From NCBI GenBank assembly GCA_023251755.1, contig JAHEYF010000021.1, positions 8,869 through 59,969 of the forward strand: a DNA stretch of 51,101 nt. The letters run 5' to 3'. The notes under the pieces are model-generated. The model was not told where the DNA came from. It did not search any database and was given only the letters and a program-made list of their open reading frames with translations. The DNA comes from Bacteroidota bacterium (lineage in GTDB: Bacteria; Bacteroidota; Bacteroidia; B-17B0; Aurantibacillaceae). Both the position numbers and the translations under genes were made by a program. This document shows, one piece after another, positions 37,726-45,028 of the stretch. Numbering within the stretch: the stretch's first letter is position 1; each line of letters opens with the position of its first letter.

Positions 37726-38841
37726 TTACTGATTGTTTACAAAAACCATTGGTCTTGTAATTTGTGTTGAAGAAGTTGCAATAACACAGTGGTATACACC
37801 GGTTGAAACTAAGCTACCATCGGTGTTGTTACCAGCCCAGTAAAAAGTATGGTCACCAGGAGTAAGTTTGGTATTTACTAATGTATTTACCAATTGACCA
37901 TAAGAGTTGTAAACTTTTACAGAAACATTATCAGTGGTGTTTAATTTAAACTGAAGCGCAGTAATGTCGCTGAATGGGTTCGGGAAACTTTGTTTAACCT
38001 GAATTGGGTCAACCGAAGTATTTTCCTCAACTCCAACGGTGTTTGATCCGATTAAAACCCTGGCTGCGTTTAAAATTTCATTGGTAGTTGTAGTAGTACC
38101 ACGTTTGTTCACCATCCCAACTACATATACTTTGTTGGCATTCCAGGTGGAAGGCACTGTGTAAGTGTATGTTTTGTTATAGGTACCTCCAGCCGTAACA
38201 GATGCGGGTATTACACCGGCTGTTCCCCAAATATCGTTTGCGAGGTTCATACGGGCCACACCGTTGTGAACATAATTGGGAATTGTGGAACCCTGCCCGT
38301 ACCATGGATCACCAACGGTCGCATCCATATAATTGTGCTGAGGGTCGCTGGGTGTAACAACAGCGTCTTCGGTTAAAAGACAGCTTATTCTGATATCGCC
38401 CGAAGCAGCACCCACAAAATTAGCAGTTACAGTTACGCTTAATGCCCTGGTGCTTGTATTATAAGTAGTGGTTATGCCAACATTTACAGGTGAAGTTGTG
38501 TTTAAACGTGTGGCGACTTTTGATTTCCATACGTTTGTACTAAAGCAGGCTGTTGTTCCACTAAAAGCAAAACGATCAATCGCCCCGTTTGGATAACCAC
38601 TTGGGGAAAGGCCTGTAATAATACCTTCCGAATAGGTGGTTGCGTGCGTGTCGCCGGTATGCACTTCCATACCAATGGTAGTTGGGTAAGTGGTGATGCA
38701 ATCTTCAATTGTTGTTTTTCCACGGGGGCAATAGCCGCACCAGGTACCGGTAAAATCTTCGACCACCACTTTTCGGGGAGCCTGGGCAAAATCTGAATTG
38801 CTGACCAAAGTGGCAATTAATAGTAATGTAAGTTTTTTCAT
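37726..38841 (-). CDS. Omp28-related secreted protein with T9SS type A sorting domain
   Basis: A 371-residue protein with a signal peptide (KKLTLLLIATLVSNSDFAQA). The mature part starts with RKVVVEDFTGTWCGYCPRG, a thioredoxin-like CxxC segment typical of Omp28-related lipoprotein/outer-membrane families. A beta-rich middle follows. The C-terminal ~80 residues (FPNPFSDIT, VKVYNSYGQLV, STGVYHCVI) are a type IX secretion sorting domain, so the protein is probably exported by the T9SS and surface-anchored or released. Its own terminator and divergence from the TPR-LuxR gene indicate a single-gene unit. Biological role is unknown; the CxxC might allow redox or metal-related activity. Confidence 0.85.
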   Translation of the reverse strand: MKKLTLLLIATLVSNSDFAQAPRKVVVEDFTGTWCGYCPRGKTTIEDCITTYPTTIGMEVHTGDTHATTYSEGIITGLSPSGYPNGAIDRFAFSGTTACFSTNVWKSKVATRLNTTSPVNVGITTTYNTSTRALSVTVTANFVGAASGDIRISCLLTEDAVVTPSDPQHNYMDATVGDPWYGQGSTIPNYVHNGVARMNLANDIWGTAGVIPASVTAGGTYNKTYTYTVPSTWNANKVYVVGMVNKRGTTTTTNEILNAARVLIGSNTVGVEENTSVDPIQVKQSFPNPFSDITALQFKLNTTDNVSVKVYNSYGQLVNTLVNTKLTPGDHTFYWAGNNTDGSLVSTGVYHCVIATSSTQITRPMVFVNNQ

Positions 38842-39030
38842 GTGGTTGTTTTTTTAGTTGAGGTTTATTTATTATTGTTTAGGTGGGTGCAAGTAAAAGT
38901 AATTTAAGAAATTTTAAAAGTAAAAAGGGAACTCTTTTGAGGAATTATTAGGCTTCGAAAACACACAAAAGAAGCTGAAACCTTCCTTTGTGCTAAGCAA
39001 ATACTGGGAATTTTTTGTATTTTCATCCCA

Positions 39031-39135
39031 TTAGTAGTGAATAGGGATTAGGCAATAGTTAATAGGGATTAGCGATTAGGTAATAGTTAATAGGAGTGGT
39101 AAACTATTCGCTATTAACTAATCCCTATTAACTAC
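39031..39135. repeat. Intergenic degenerate repeat array with a 16-bp inverted repeat
   Basis: The 314-base gap 38842-39155 between divergent genes holds no ORF. Its first ~190 bases are AT-rich, with no box I could call. The rest is an array of words built on AATAGGGATTAG and TAATAGTTAATAG. AGTTAATAGGGATTAG (39057-39072) is perfectly inverted at 39118-39133, so the array can fold into a long hairpin. The array ends about 20 bases before the TPR-LuxR start and could affect its leader. Confidence 0.75.
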
Positions 39136-39155
39136 AAAAAAGTTACAGGCTTACC

Positions 39156-40523
39156 ATGGAAGGAATAGAAGAGCTTAAAAAACGATACCGGACAATTTCA
39201 AATGAAATTGAAAAAGCGGATGCGCTCTTTATTCTTATTCGTGAAAGTATTCAGCAATTTCCCGAAAACACTGAAAGCAACAAAGCCTACTTATCCGAAT
39301 TAAAAGGACTTGTTTCACGGAATAAACCTCAAAAAGGACTTGCTCATGTTCATTTTTGTGAAGGGCTTCTTTTTTCTGAAGAGTATAGTGAAAAAGCATT
39401 GAATGAATATTTAGCCGCCTTGAACATATACAGGGAATTACACGAATATCACGGTGTGGCGCAGGTGTTAATGAAAATGGGAGCAATTTTTTTTAACATT
39501 AAACAGTGTGATAAAGCCGAAGAGTATTACAACGAAGCTTTAAAAGTGGCCCGGCGTGTAAACGACGAGCTTACCCTTGGCAGGGCCTTGGTTAACCTGG
39601 GATTGGTTCTTGTAGAAAAGAAACAACAAAATGAGGCCCTGGCCTGTTTTACTGAGTCTATTAAAATTACACAACAAAGCGGGGATAAATTTGCTCTTAA
39701 AAGGGCGTATTCAAATCTGGTAATAATGTACGGTTCATTTAAACAGTACGACAAGGCGAAAGAAGCCTGCCTGAATGCCCTTAAAATATTACGTAAGGAT
39801 CAGGATCAGCGTTTTTACGGCAGAATGCTGAATAACATCGCAATAATTTATACCTCCACTCAGGAATACGACAAGGCCCTTCGTTATTTTAACAAGTCTA
39901 TCCGGATAAAAAATGAAATTGATGATAAAACGTATGCCAGCAGTATTTTAAATGCCGGTGTTGTTTACCTGCATTTAAAGCGTTACAACAAGGCTTTAGT
40001 TTTTTATAAAAAAGCGCTTAAGTTAGCCTTGCAGGTAAAGGATACAATAACAGCATCGTATTGTTATGCTGAAATGGCCGCGTGTTATGCGCTTTTGAAA
40101 GATTTTAAAAATGCATTCAACAGCCAGTTGAACGTTGAGAAGTTCAGGGAACAATCCGGAAATATAAAAGACGCGCCCATTTATATTGCAGCCCATAAAG
40201 GCCTGAAGGAAACTGCAAAAGAATTTGAATCCATTCAAATAGAAAAGGATTCGGATCCGGAAAAAGATGTTTACAAACAGCTCTTTGAAAAAAGCCGTGT
40301 TGAAAAACTTCCCGAAGGCCTTCAGGATTTATCCAAACGTGAAATGGAAACGCTTTCGGTTATAAGGCTGGGTATGACGGATAAACAAATTGCCGAAAAA
40401 TTGTTTGTTTCTGTTGCCACCACCAAGACCCACCTCCGTAGCATTTTTGTTAAATTGTCGGTAAAAAGCCGGGCCGAATTAATTACGCTGATCCATCGTT
40501 TCAGGTTGTTTGATAAACAATAG
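39156..40523 (+). CDS. TPR-repeat protein with C-terminal LuxR-type HTH
   Basis: A 455-residue regulator. Residues ~75-330 are a run of tetratricopeptide repeats (for example DKAEEYYNEALKVARRVND, YDKALRYFNKSIRIKNEI and YNKALVFYKKALKLALQV). The last ~65 residues form a GerE/LuxR-type helix-turn-helix: LSKREMETLSVIRLGMTDKQ, IAEKLFVSVATTKTHLRSIF. No receiver domain, signal peptide or transmembrane segment is visible, so it is probably a cytosolic DNA-binding protein that senses a protein or peptide partner through the TPRs. It is divergent from one Omp28/T9SS gene and convergent with a pair of T9SS genes, which makes regulation of those neighbours possible but unproven. Confidence 0.88.
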   Translation: MEGIEELKKRYRTISNEIEKADALFILIRESIQQFPENTESNKAYLSELKGLVSRNKPQKGLAHVHFCEGLLFSEEYSEKALNEYLAALNIYRELHEYHGVAQVLMKMGAIFFNIKQCDKAEEYYNEALKVARRVNDELTLGRALVNLGLVLVEKKQQNEALACFTESIKITQQSGDKFALKRAYSNLVIMYGSFKQYDKAKEACLNALKILRKDQDQRFYGRMLNNIAIIYTSTQEYDKALRYFNKSIRIKNEIDDKTYASSILNAGVVYLHLKRYNKALVFYKKALKLALQVKDTITASYCYAEMAACYALLKDFKNAFNSQLNVEKFREQSGNIKDAPIYIAAHKGLKETAKEFESIQIEKDSDPEKDVYKQLFEKSRVEKLPEGLQDLSKREMETLSVIRLGMTDKQIAEKLFVSVATTKTHLRSIFVKLSVKSRAELITLIHRFRLFDKQ

Positions 40524-40551
40524 CCCAAGCACGTTTTTTTAAAAGATGAAT

Positions 40552-41307
40552 TTATTTACTGTGGTTCACAATTAATTTTGTGGTATGTATACCATTTTTA
40601 AATACAACTGAAACCGTGTAAAAACCATCGCTGAACAACTCAATATTCAGGTTTAAAGTATTCTTTCCCATGAGTAAATTGTTTTGGCTTTGCGCACCAA
40701 CCAATTGCCCCACAGAATTGTATATGTTTAGAACAGCCTCTTCACTTGTTGTAGTATTCAGTTCCAATACAAACCGGTCTGAAGCCGGGTTTGGATATAC
40801 CTTCATACAATCATCAAAGCCGTATTCCGCAACAGCGTTTTGATCCGTAGCATTGTAAATTACATTCAAAAAAGTTGAATCAAGCGGGTTGTTGACATTG
40901 TAAAACACATAACAATATTCACTTGCTCCTGCCTGTCCATTAGGCCGGTAATGCCCCGAAAAAGTTGTATTGGTATCGCTTAAAGAAACCACATCCGACA
41001 AAGCGTAAAAATAATGCTGCCCGCCCTGGTGCGCACTTACCATTTCGCAATGCCCGTTCCAGCACATTGAATTATAGGTGCTGGGTATATACGAAACTTC
41101 ATACCTTTTTAATTTAACCTGAAGTGTATTTGCCGATGAATTAACTAAGGCAATGTGCTCCACCATTAATTCAACATCACTTGAAGAACCATTAACAGTA
41201 ATGGTAGTGCCACTTATTACAGTTCCATTTTGCAACAACTTCAGTGATTGGCCTGCTGCCCTTTGAATAAAGGGCAGCAGGCACAGTAATAAAAATACAG
41301 ACCTCAT
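40552..41307 (-). CDS. Secreted protein with T9SS type A sorting domain
   Basis: About 251 residues if started at ATG 41307, which begins a clean signal peptide (MRSVFLLLCLLPFIQRAAGQ). An in-frame start at 41346 would add 13 residues before the signal peptide and overlap the upstream gene; I prefer 41307. The mature region is beta-rich with no catalytic motif I recognise. The C-terminus (YPNPASDRFVLEL, LNIYNSVGQLV, DGFYTVSVVF) is a T9SS sorting domain. It lies just after the Omp28-like gene at 41333-42523 with a gap of 25 bases, so the two are likely cotranscribed and may act together at the cell surface. Function is unknown. Confidence 0.8.
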   Translation of the reverse strand: MRSVFLLLCLLPFIQRAAGQSLKLLQNGTVISGTTITVNGSSSDVELMVEHIALVNSSANTLQVKLKRYEVSYIPSTYNSMCWNGHCEMVSAHQGGQHYFYALSDVVSLSDTNTTFSGHYRPNGQAGASEYCYVFYNVNNPLDSTFLNVIYNATDQNAVAEYGFDDCMKVYPNPASDRFVLELNTTTSEEAVLNIYNSVGQLVGAQSQNNLLMGKNTLNLNIELFSDGFYTVSVVFKNGIHTTKLIVNHSK

Positions 41308-41332
41308 GATCAATTGGTTTAGGTGATTTATT

Positions 41333-42523
41333 TTATCTGACAACAATTATTTTCCGGGTGTGGAAGACTCCGTCTGCCCTCAGGCTTACAAAGTAGATGC
41401 CTTCAGCCAGGCCAGATACATCTATTGTTTTACTTGAATTGGAGGGGCTGTATTCAATGTTGCGAATAACTTTAATTATTTCTCCTGAAGCATTGTAAAG
41501 GTAGAGTTCAGCTTCACCTTTGTTTGTTGCCGAGTAATTTACAAGCAGGGAGCTGCTTACCGGGTTGGTTGCACTGAATTGCACGCTGTTTTTCACCGTT
41601 TGGGCGATAGAATTTGCCCCAGTAACCAGGTATTTTTTATTGGCATTAATAACCTGTCTTTGTTTGAACGGGCCATTTCTTACAACTGCTGCAACAATCT
41701 GTATTCTGTTCGCATCAATATCTATGGCTTCCGATGGATCGTTTTTGAGAGGGAGTGTAAATGAAAAATTTTCGGTATAACTACTACCCTGTATGGGATG
41801 GGCAGCTATGATCCCTGCATTCCCGAAAAAACCGGAAGGCTGGTATTTAACAGGGTTGATAAATGAGTAGGAGGGTATCCACGAAGCACCACCCCAACCC
41901 GGATATTGCACTACAGGGTATCCATCAAGCGTAGTTCCCGCAGAGGCATTCACGTTTTGGGAATAAGGCTGCCCGGCCGGACCTTTCACGGTGTCCTGGG
42001 TTAATACAAGGTAAAACCTTAAATCGCCCGAGGCGGTATCACAAAAATTAGCTGTTACATTAATGTTTACTGCGCGTGTTTGTGCATTATAGGTGTTGCT
42101 AATATTGACGGACACAGGTACATAAGTAGAATTAATCTGATCATTAAAAGCAGTGGATTCGGTTTCAACACCTTCTGATGTAGGGCCTTGTTGCAAAAGG
42201 TAATTGTTGGGAAAAAATGTGCGGTCCATCATCACCATTGATTGGTATTGCAGATTAAAAATATCACCAAAAGCATAATAAGGTTTGGTAAGCTCCGTCC
42301 AGGTGCCAACCCCAATTGGGGCCTGGTTGTATACCACCATCGCCATTTGATTGATATGGCTGGCGTAAAGCGGGTTGATGTAATCGCGGCAATGAAAGTA
42401 GCAGGGCCCGCAATTTTTAGCGCAGGCTTCTTCCATTAATACCATTTTAGTGGCGCAGGGGCTTTGTGCCTGCACTGCATTAAATGCCGGTATAAACAAG
42501 CTGATGAATACTAATTTTTTCAT
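41333..42523 (-). CDS. Omp28-related secreted protein with T9SS sorting domain
   Basis: A 396-residue protein with signal peptide KKLVFISLFIPAFNAVQAQS. The mature N-terminus has MVLMEEACAKNCGPCYFHC, a CxxC segment placed like the one in the protein at 37726-38841. The middle contains the recurring pattern of a beta-rich domain (INVTANFCDTASGDLRFYLV) that is shared with that paralogue (VTVTANFVGAASGDIRISCL). The C-terminal ~80 residues (LYLYNASGEIIKVI, LAEGIYFVSLRADG) are a T9SS sorting domain. The two Omp28-like proteins are clear paralogues separated by a regulator and a small T9SS gene. Export by the T9SS is likely; substrate and function are unknown. Confidence 0.83.
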   Translation of the reverse strand: MKKLVFISLFIPAFNAVQAQSPCATKMVLMEEACAKNCGPCYFHCRDYINPLYASHINQMAMVVYNQAPIGVGTWTELTKPYYAFGDIFNLQYQSMVMMDRTFFPNNYLLQQGPTSEGVETESTAFNDQINSTYVPVSVNISNTYNAQTRAVNINVTANFCDTASGDLRFYLVLTQDTVKGPAGQPYSQNVNASAGTTLDGYPVVQYPGWGGASWIPSYSFINPVKYQPSGFFGNAGIIAAHPIQGSSYTENFSFTLPLKNDPSEAIDIDANRIQIVAAVVRNGPFKQRQVINANKKYLVTGANSIAQTVKNSVQFSATNPVSSSLLVNYSATNKGEAELYLYNASGEIIKVIRNIEYSPSNSSKTIDVSGLAEGIYFVSLRADGVFHTRKIIVVR

Positions 42524-42660
42524 GGTGGATTGGTTTAAGGTTAATTAGAGTGATGTGATTGCAGCTGTTGAATGGATTTACAGCCTGAAATCTTTCATTT
42601 TTGCTAAACTAATGCAAGTACCCAGCGGTACCCTCATCCAAAAGGATGAATTTTGTGGGA

Positions 42661-42785
42661 ATTAGCGATTAGCGAATAGTAAATAGTCAATAGTTAATAG
42701 CAAATAGTGGACAATGATTAGTAAATAATAGTTGGCCACACCTCTTCGCTATTCGCTAATGCCTAATCGCTAAAATCGCTAATAA
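42661..42785. repeat. Intergenic repeat array, second copy of the ATTAGCGAATAG family
   Basis: Most of the 278-base gap 42524-42801 is an array of words such as ATTAGCGATTAGCGAATAG and TAGTCAATAGTTAATAG. ATTAGCGAATAG (42668-42679) is perfectly inverted as CTATTCGCTAAT (42749-42760), allowing a stem with a long loop. The words match those of the array at 39031-39135. Confidence 0.75.
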
Positions 42786-42789
42786 CCAT

Positions 42790-42797
42790 TAACTTTG
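42790..42797 (+). promoter_or_regulatory. Bacteroidetes-type -7 box TAACTTTG before the methyltransferase gene
   Basis: TAACTTTG fits the Bacteroidetes -7 consensus TAnnTTTG exactly. It ends only four bases before the ATG at 42802, so transcription from it would start at or next to the start codon, giving a leaderless or nearly leaderless mRNA. No clear -33 TTG box is seen, so this stays tentative. Confidence 0.4.
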
Positions 42798-42801
42798 CCC
42801 A

Positions 42802-43290
42802 ATGCTTTATACCAGTTTTTATCATTCGCCGGTGGGTGTATTAAGGATTAAATGCGATGCTATCCATTTAACTGCACTTGAATTTGTAGAGGATGAGTAT
42901 CAAAATACAAAGGATTTCGAAGCCAGTCCGATTAGAGATAACTGCAGGAAGCAATTAGACGAGTATTTTAAGGGAAGTCTGCAACAATTTACTATTCCAT
43001 TGCAGCAACAGGGAACAGATTTTCAAAACAGGGTATGGAATAAATTATGCGACATACCTTATAGCGACACCATTACTTACCTTGAACTGGCCAAACGCTT
43101 AGGCGACCCTAAATGTATACGTGCAGCAGGTACTGCCAATGGTAAAAACAACATTGCCATTATTGTCCCCTGCCACAGGGTAATTGGGTCCAACAATAAA
43201 TTAGTAGGTTATGCTGGTGGCTTGTGGCGCAAACAATGGTTGCTTGAACACGAAGCTAAATTTGGTAAAGGGGCCTTAAGGTTGTTTTAA
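42802..43290 (+). CDS. ogt: Methylated-DNA-protein-cysteine methyltransferase
   Basis: A 162-residue suicide repair enzyme that transfers the alkyl group from O6-methylguanine (and O4-methylthymine) to its own cysteine. The acceptor motif IVPCHRVIG contains Cys124; the DNA-binding helix-turn-helix precedes it (YSDTITYLELAKRLGDP, RAAGTANGKN), and GYAGGLWRKQWLLEHE completes the family signature. Length is typical of Ogt and of the C-terminal half of Ada; there is no Ada N-terminal domain. It stands alone, preceded by a repeat array and followed by another repeat at the border with the convergent GNAT gene. Confidence 0.95.
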   Translation: MLYTSFYHSPVGVLRIKCDAIHLTALEFVEDEYQNTKDFEASPIRDNCRKQLDEYFKGSLQQFTIPLQQQGTDFQNRVWNKLCDIPYSDTITYLELAKRLGDPKCIRAAGTANGKNNIAIIVPCHRVIGSNNKLVGYAGGLWRKQWLLEHEAKFGKGALRLF

Positions 43291-43292
43291 TC

Positions 43293-43323
43293 ACTTACTA
43301 CTTACGACCTGCTACCTGCTACC
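43293..43323. repeat. Repeat of the CTTACGACCTGCTACC family (copy 1)
   Basis: ACTTACTACTTACGACCTGC continues with CTACC words. The 12-mer TACGACCTGCTA at 43303-43314 recurs at 43861-43872 and 45014-45025. The copy overlaps the 3' end of the GNAT gene and supplies its last codons (VAGSRS) and stop. Confidence 0.7.
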
Positions 43324-43757
43324 AAAATAGATTTAGTCATCAGGTAATGTTGTATTAATCCCCACAAAAGATAAGACTTTTCCTGTGTAATGTATCCACA
43401 GCTTTTGTAAAATTCAACAGCATTTTCGCGGGCATGGAGGTGTATGGCTGTAAAGCCTTGTTCTTTGGCAAGGCCTTCTGTGTAATTCATTATTTGTTTG
43501 CCCAAACCTTTTCCATGCAGGTTTTCTTTTATGGCCATGTAACGTATCTGGGCAATGTCCTTATCTACGGCTTGTAAACGGCATACGGCTATAATTTCGT
43601 CCTGCTCATTTTTAATGCAGACATGTGTACTTGTTGCTTCGTCCGCATCCTTTTCGCTGCCCAAAGGCTGGTTCCAGGGTTTTCTTAGTACTTCATACCG
43701 CAAGCGGTAATAGGCTTCAAAGTCATGTTCGGTAATGGGCTGGGTGCATGTGTTCAT
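43302..43757 (-). CDS. GNAT family N-acetyltransferase
   Basis: A 151-residue GCN5-related acetyltransferase that should transfer acetyl from acetyl-CoA to an amine. The central region IAVCRLQAVDKDIAQIRYMA runs into the acetyl-CoA pyrophosphate loop NLHGKGLGKQIMNYTEGLA, and HLHARENAVEFYKSCGYITQ closes the fold. The N-terminus (YRLRYEVLRKPWNQPLGSEK) resembles the ElaA-like subgroup often found in bacteria. The last six residues (VAGSRS) and the stop are encoded by a repeat copy, so they are probably not part of the ancestral protein. Substrate is unknown. Confidence 0.88.
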   Translation of the reverse strand: MNTCTQPITEHDFEAYYRLRYEVLRKPWNQPLGSEKDADEATSTHVCIKNEQDEIIAVCRLQAVDKDIAQIRYMAIKENLHGKGLGKQIMNYTEGLAKEQGFTAIHLHARENAVEFYKSCGYITQEKSYLLWGLIQHYLMTKSILVAGSRS

Positions 43758-43802
43758 TGGTTCTTAGTTCAAAGTTCTTAGTTGATAAGGGATAGCGAAT
43801 AG

Positions 43803-43882
43803 TTTAACTATAAAAAGTAACAAGTCGTAAGTAGCAGGTTTTGGTACAATACTTACTACCTACGACCTGCTACCAACTACCA
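43803..43882. repeat. Intergenic repeat region, CTACGACCTGCTACC family (copy 2)
   Basis: The gap 43758-43884 has words like GTTCTTAGTTCAAAGTTC near the GNAT start. It then has AAGTCGTAAGTAGCAGG, and further on TACTTACTACCTACGACCTG followed by CTACC in the opposite sense. The two halves can pair (CGTAAGTAGCAGG with the downstream copy), suggesting a hairpin downstream of the CoA-transferase gene. Confidence 0.65.
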
Positions 43883-43884
43883 AT

Positions 43885-44952
43885 TTACGAAATGTGAAAA
43901 GGAACGGAAGTAACGGCCTGCAACTTATTTTTTTTATCGATGGTGCGCAACAATTTTTTTGTTTCTTTTAACTCAAATACTTCTTTCAGGTTTCTTATTT
44001 TACCACAGGGTATTTGTTCGGTAGCAGCAAAACCAAGTATATCCTCACAATTAAAGCGACTGATTTTACTAACCAATAAACTATAAAGTGTTACACGGTT
44101 TGTAACCCGTGCCTGATTGGTGTAAAATTTTTTGTCTTCCGGTAAATCTTTCAGTTGCAGGTATTGGCATAAGTTATAAAACTGTTTATCCGATCCAATG
44201 GCAAAGGTTATTTGCTGTTTGTCTTTTGTTTCAAAAATTTCGCCGTAAGGGGCAATGTTGGGGTGCAATGAACCGCTAAGCTGCGGAAGCTGTCCGGCAA
44301 TCAACCAATTGGCGGACTGGTTGACTAAGGAAGCGACAGCCGCATCGAACAGGGAAACACTTACCCGTGAACCTTTGCCAGTTTTCATTCTTTTTATCAG
44401 GGCCAGTAATACGGCTTCTTTTAAATGATGTGCCGCCAATAAATCAATTAAAGCAACAGGCATTTTAACAGGACCGCTTTCGGGGGTACCGTTTATTCCC
44501 ATAAAACCGGTTTCGGCCTGTAAGATTAAATCGTAAGCGAGGCGATCATCCCCTTCACCAAAGCCACTTATCTGCGCGTAAATTAATTTGGGGTTTATTT
44601 TTTTTAAGGAGGCGTAATCCATCCCTAATTTTTTATCGTCACCCTTTTTATAATTCACAATAACGATGTCGGCTTGTTTAATTTTTTCGAGGCAGGTATT
44701 TTTATCCTTGTTTTTTTCAAAATCAAGGAACAAATGTTTTTTATAAAAATTAACGGAATAAAAGTAAGCGGATGTTTCTGCGTTCTTGTCTTCTGTAGGA
44801 AGCTTCCAGTTGCGGGTTACATCGCCTCCCGTGGTTTTATTTTCTATTTTAATGACCTTAGCCCCCAACTCGGCAAAAAACAAACCCACCGAAGGCCCGG
44901 CCAGCACACTGGCTAATTCAACTACGTGAAGGTCTTTAAAAAAGTTTTTCAT
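43885..44952 (-). CDS. Family III CoA-transferase (CaiB/BaiF type)
   Basis: About 355 residues from ATG 44952 (MKNFFKDLHVVELASVLAGP). A longer frame from 44985 would add residues encoded by a repeat and is unlikely. Family III enzymes move CoA between carboxylic acids through an enzyme-bound anhydride on an Asp. That Asp is visible in RLAYDLILQAETGFMGINGT, preceded by LIYAQISGFGEG. Other family marks are GAKVIKIENKTTGGDVTRNW and the C-terminal IPCGKIRNLKEVF. The substrate cannot be read from sequence. It is flanked on both sides by repeats and shows no operon partner. Confidence 0.9.
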   Translation of the reverse strand: MKNFFKDLHVVELASVLAGPSVGLFFAELGAKVIKIENKTTGGDVTRNWKLPTEDKNAETSAYFYSVNFYKKHLFLDFEKNKDKNTCLEKIKQADIVIVNYKKGDDKKLGMDYASLKKINPKLIYAQISGFGEGDDRLAYDLILQAETGFMGINGTPESGPVKMPVALIDLLAAHHLKEAVLLALIKRMKTGKGSRVSVSLFDAAVASLVNQSANWLIAGQLPQLSGSLHPNIAPYGEIFETKDKQQITFAIGSDKQFYNLCQYLQLKDLPEDKKFYTNQARVTNRVTLYSLLVSKISRFNCEDILGFAATEQIPCGKIRNLKEVFELKETKKLLRTIDKKNKLQAVTSVPFHIS

Positions 44953-45028
44953 ATTAAGTAGCATGTATTTGGTAGTAAGTAGCAAGTTTGTAGGATACCT
45001 GATACCAGCTACCTACGACCTGCTACTA
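44953..45028. repeat. Intergenic repeat, CTACGACCTGCTAC family (copy 3)
   Basis: ATTAAGTAGCATGTATTTGG continues with TAGTAAGTAGCAAG, and later ACCTACGACCTGCTACTAAG. It fills the gap between the CoA-transferase start and the histidine kinase stop, and provides the kinase's TAG at 45026-45028. The two halves are in opposite sense. Confidence 0.65.

Noticed and set aside
39031..39135. Possible CRISPR array
   Set aside because: Repeat units vary in length and sequence, there are no unique spacers of regular size and no cas genes in the window.
44953..44985. N-terminal extension of the CoA-transferase (start at 44985)
   Set aside because: The extra residues are encoded by a repeat and the family start fits ATG 44952.
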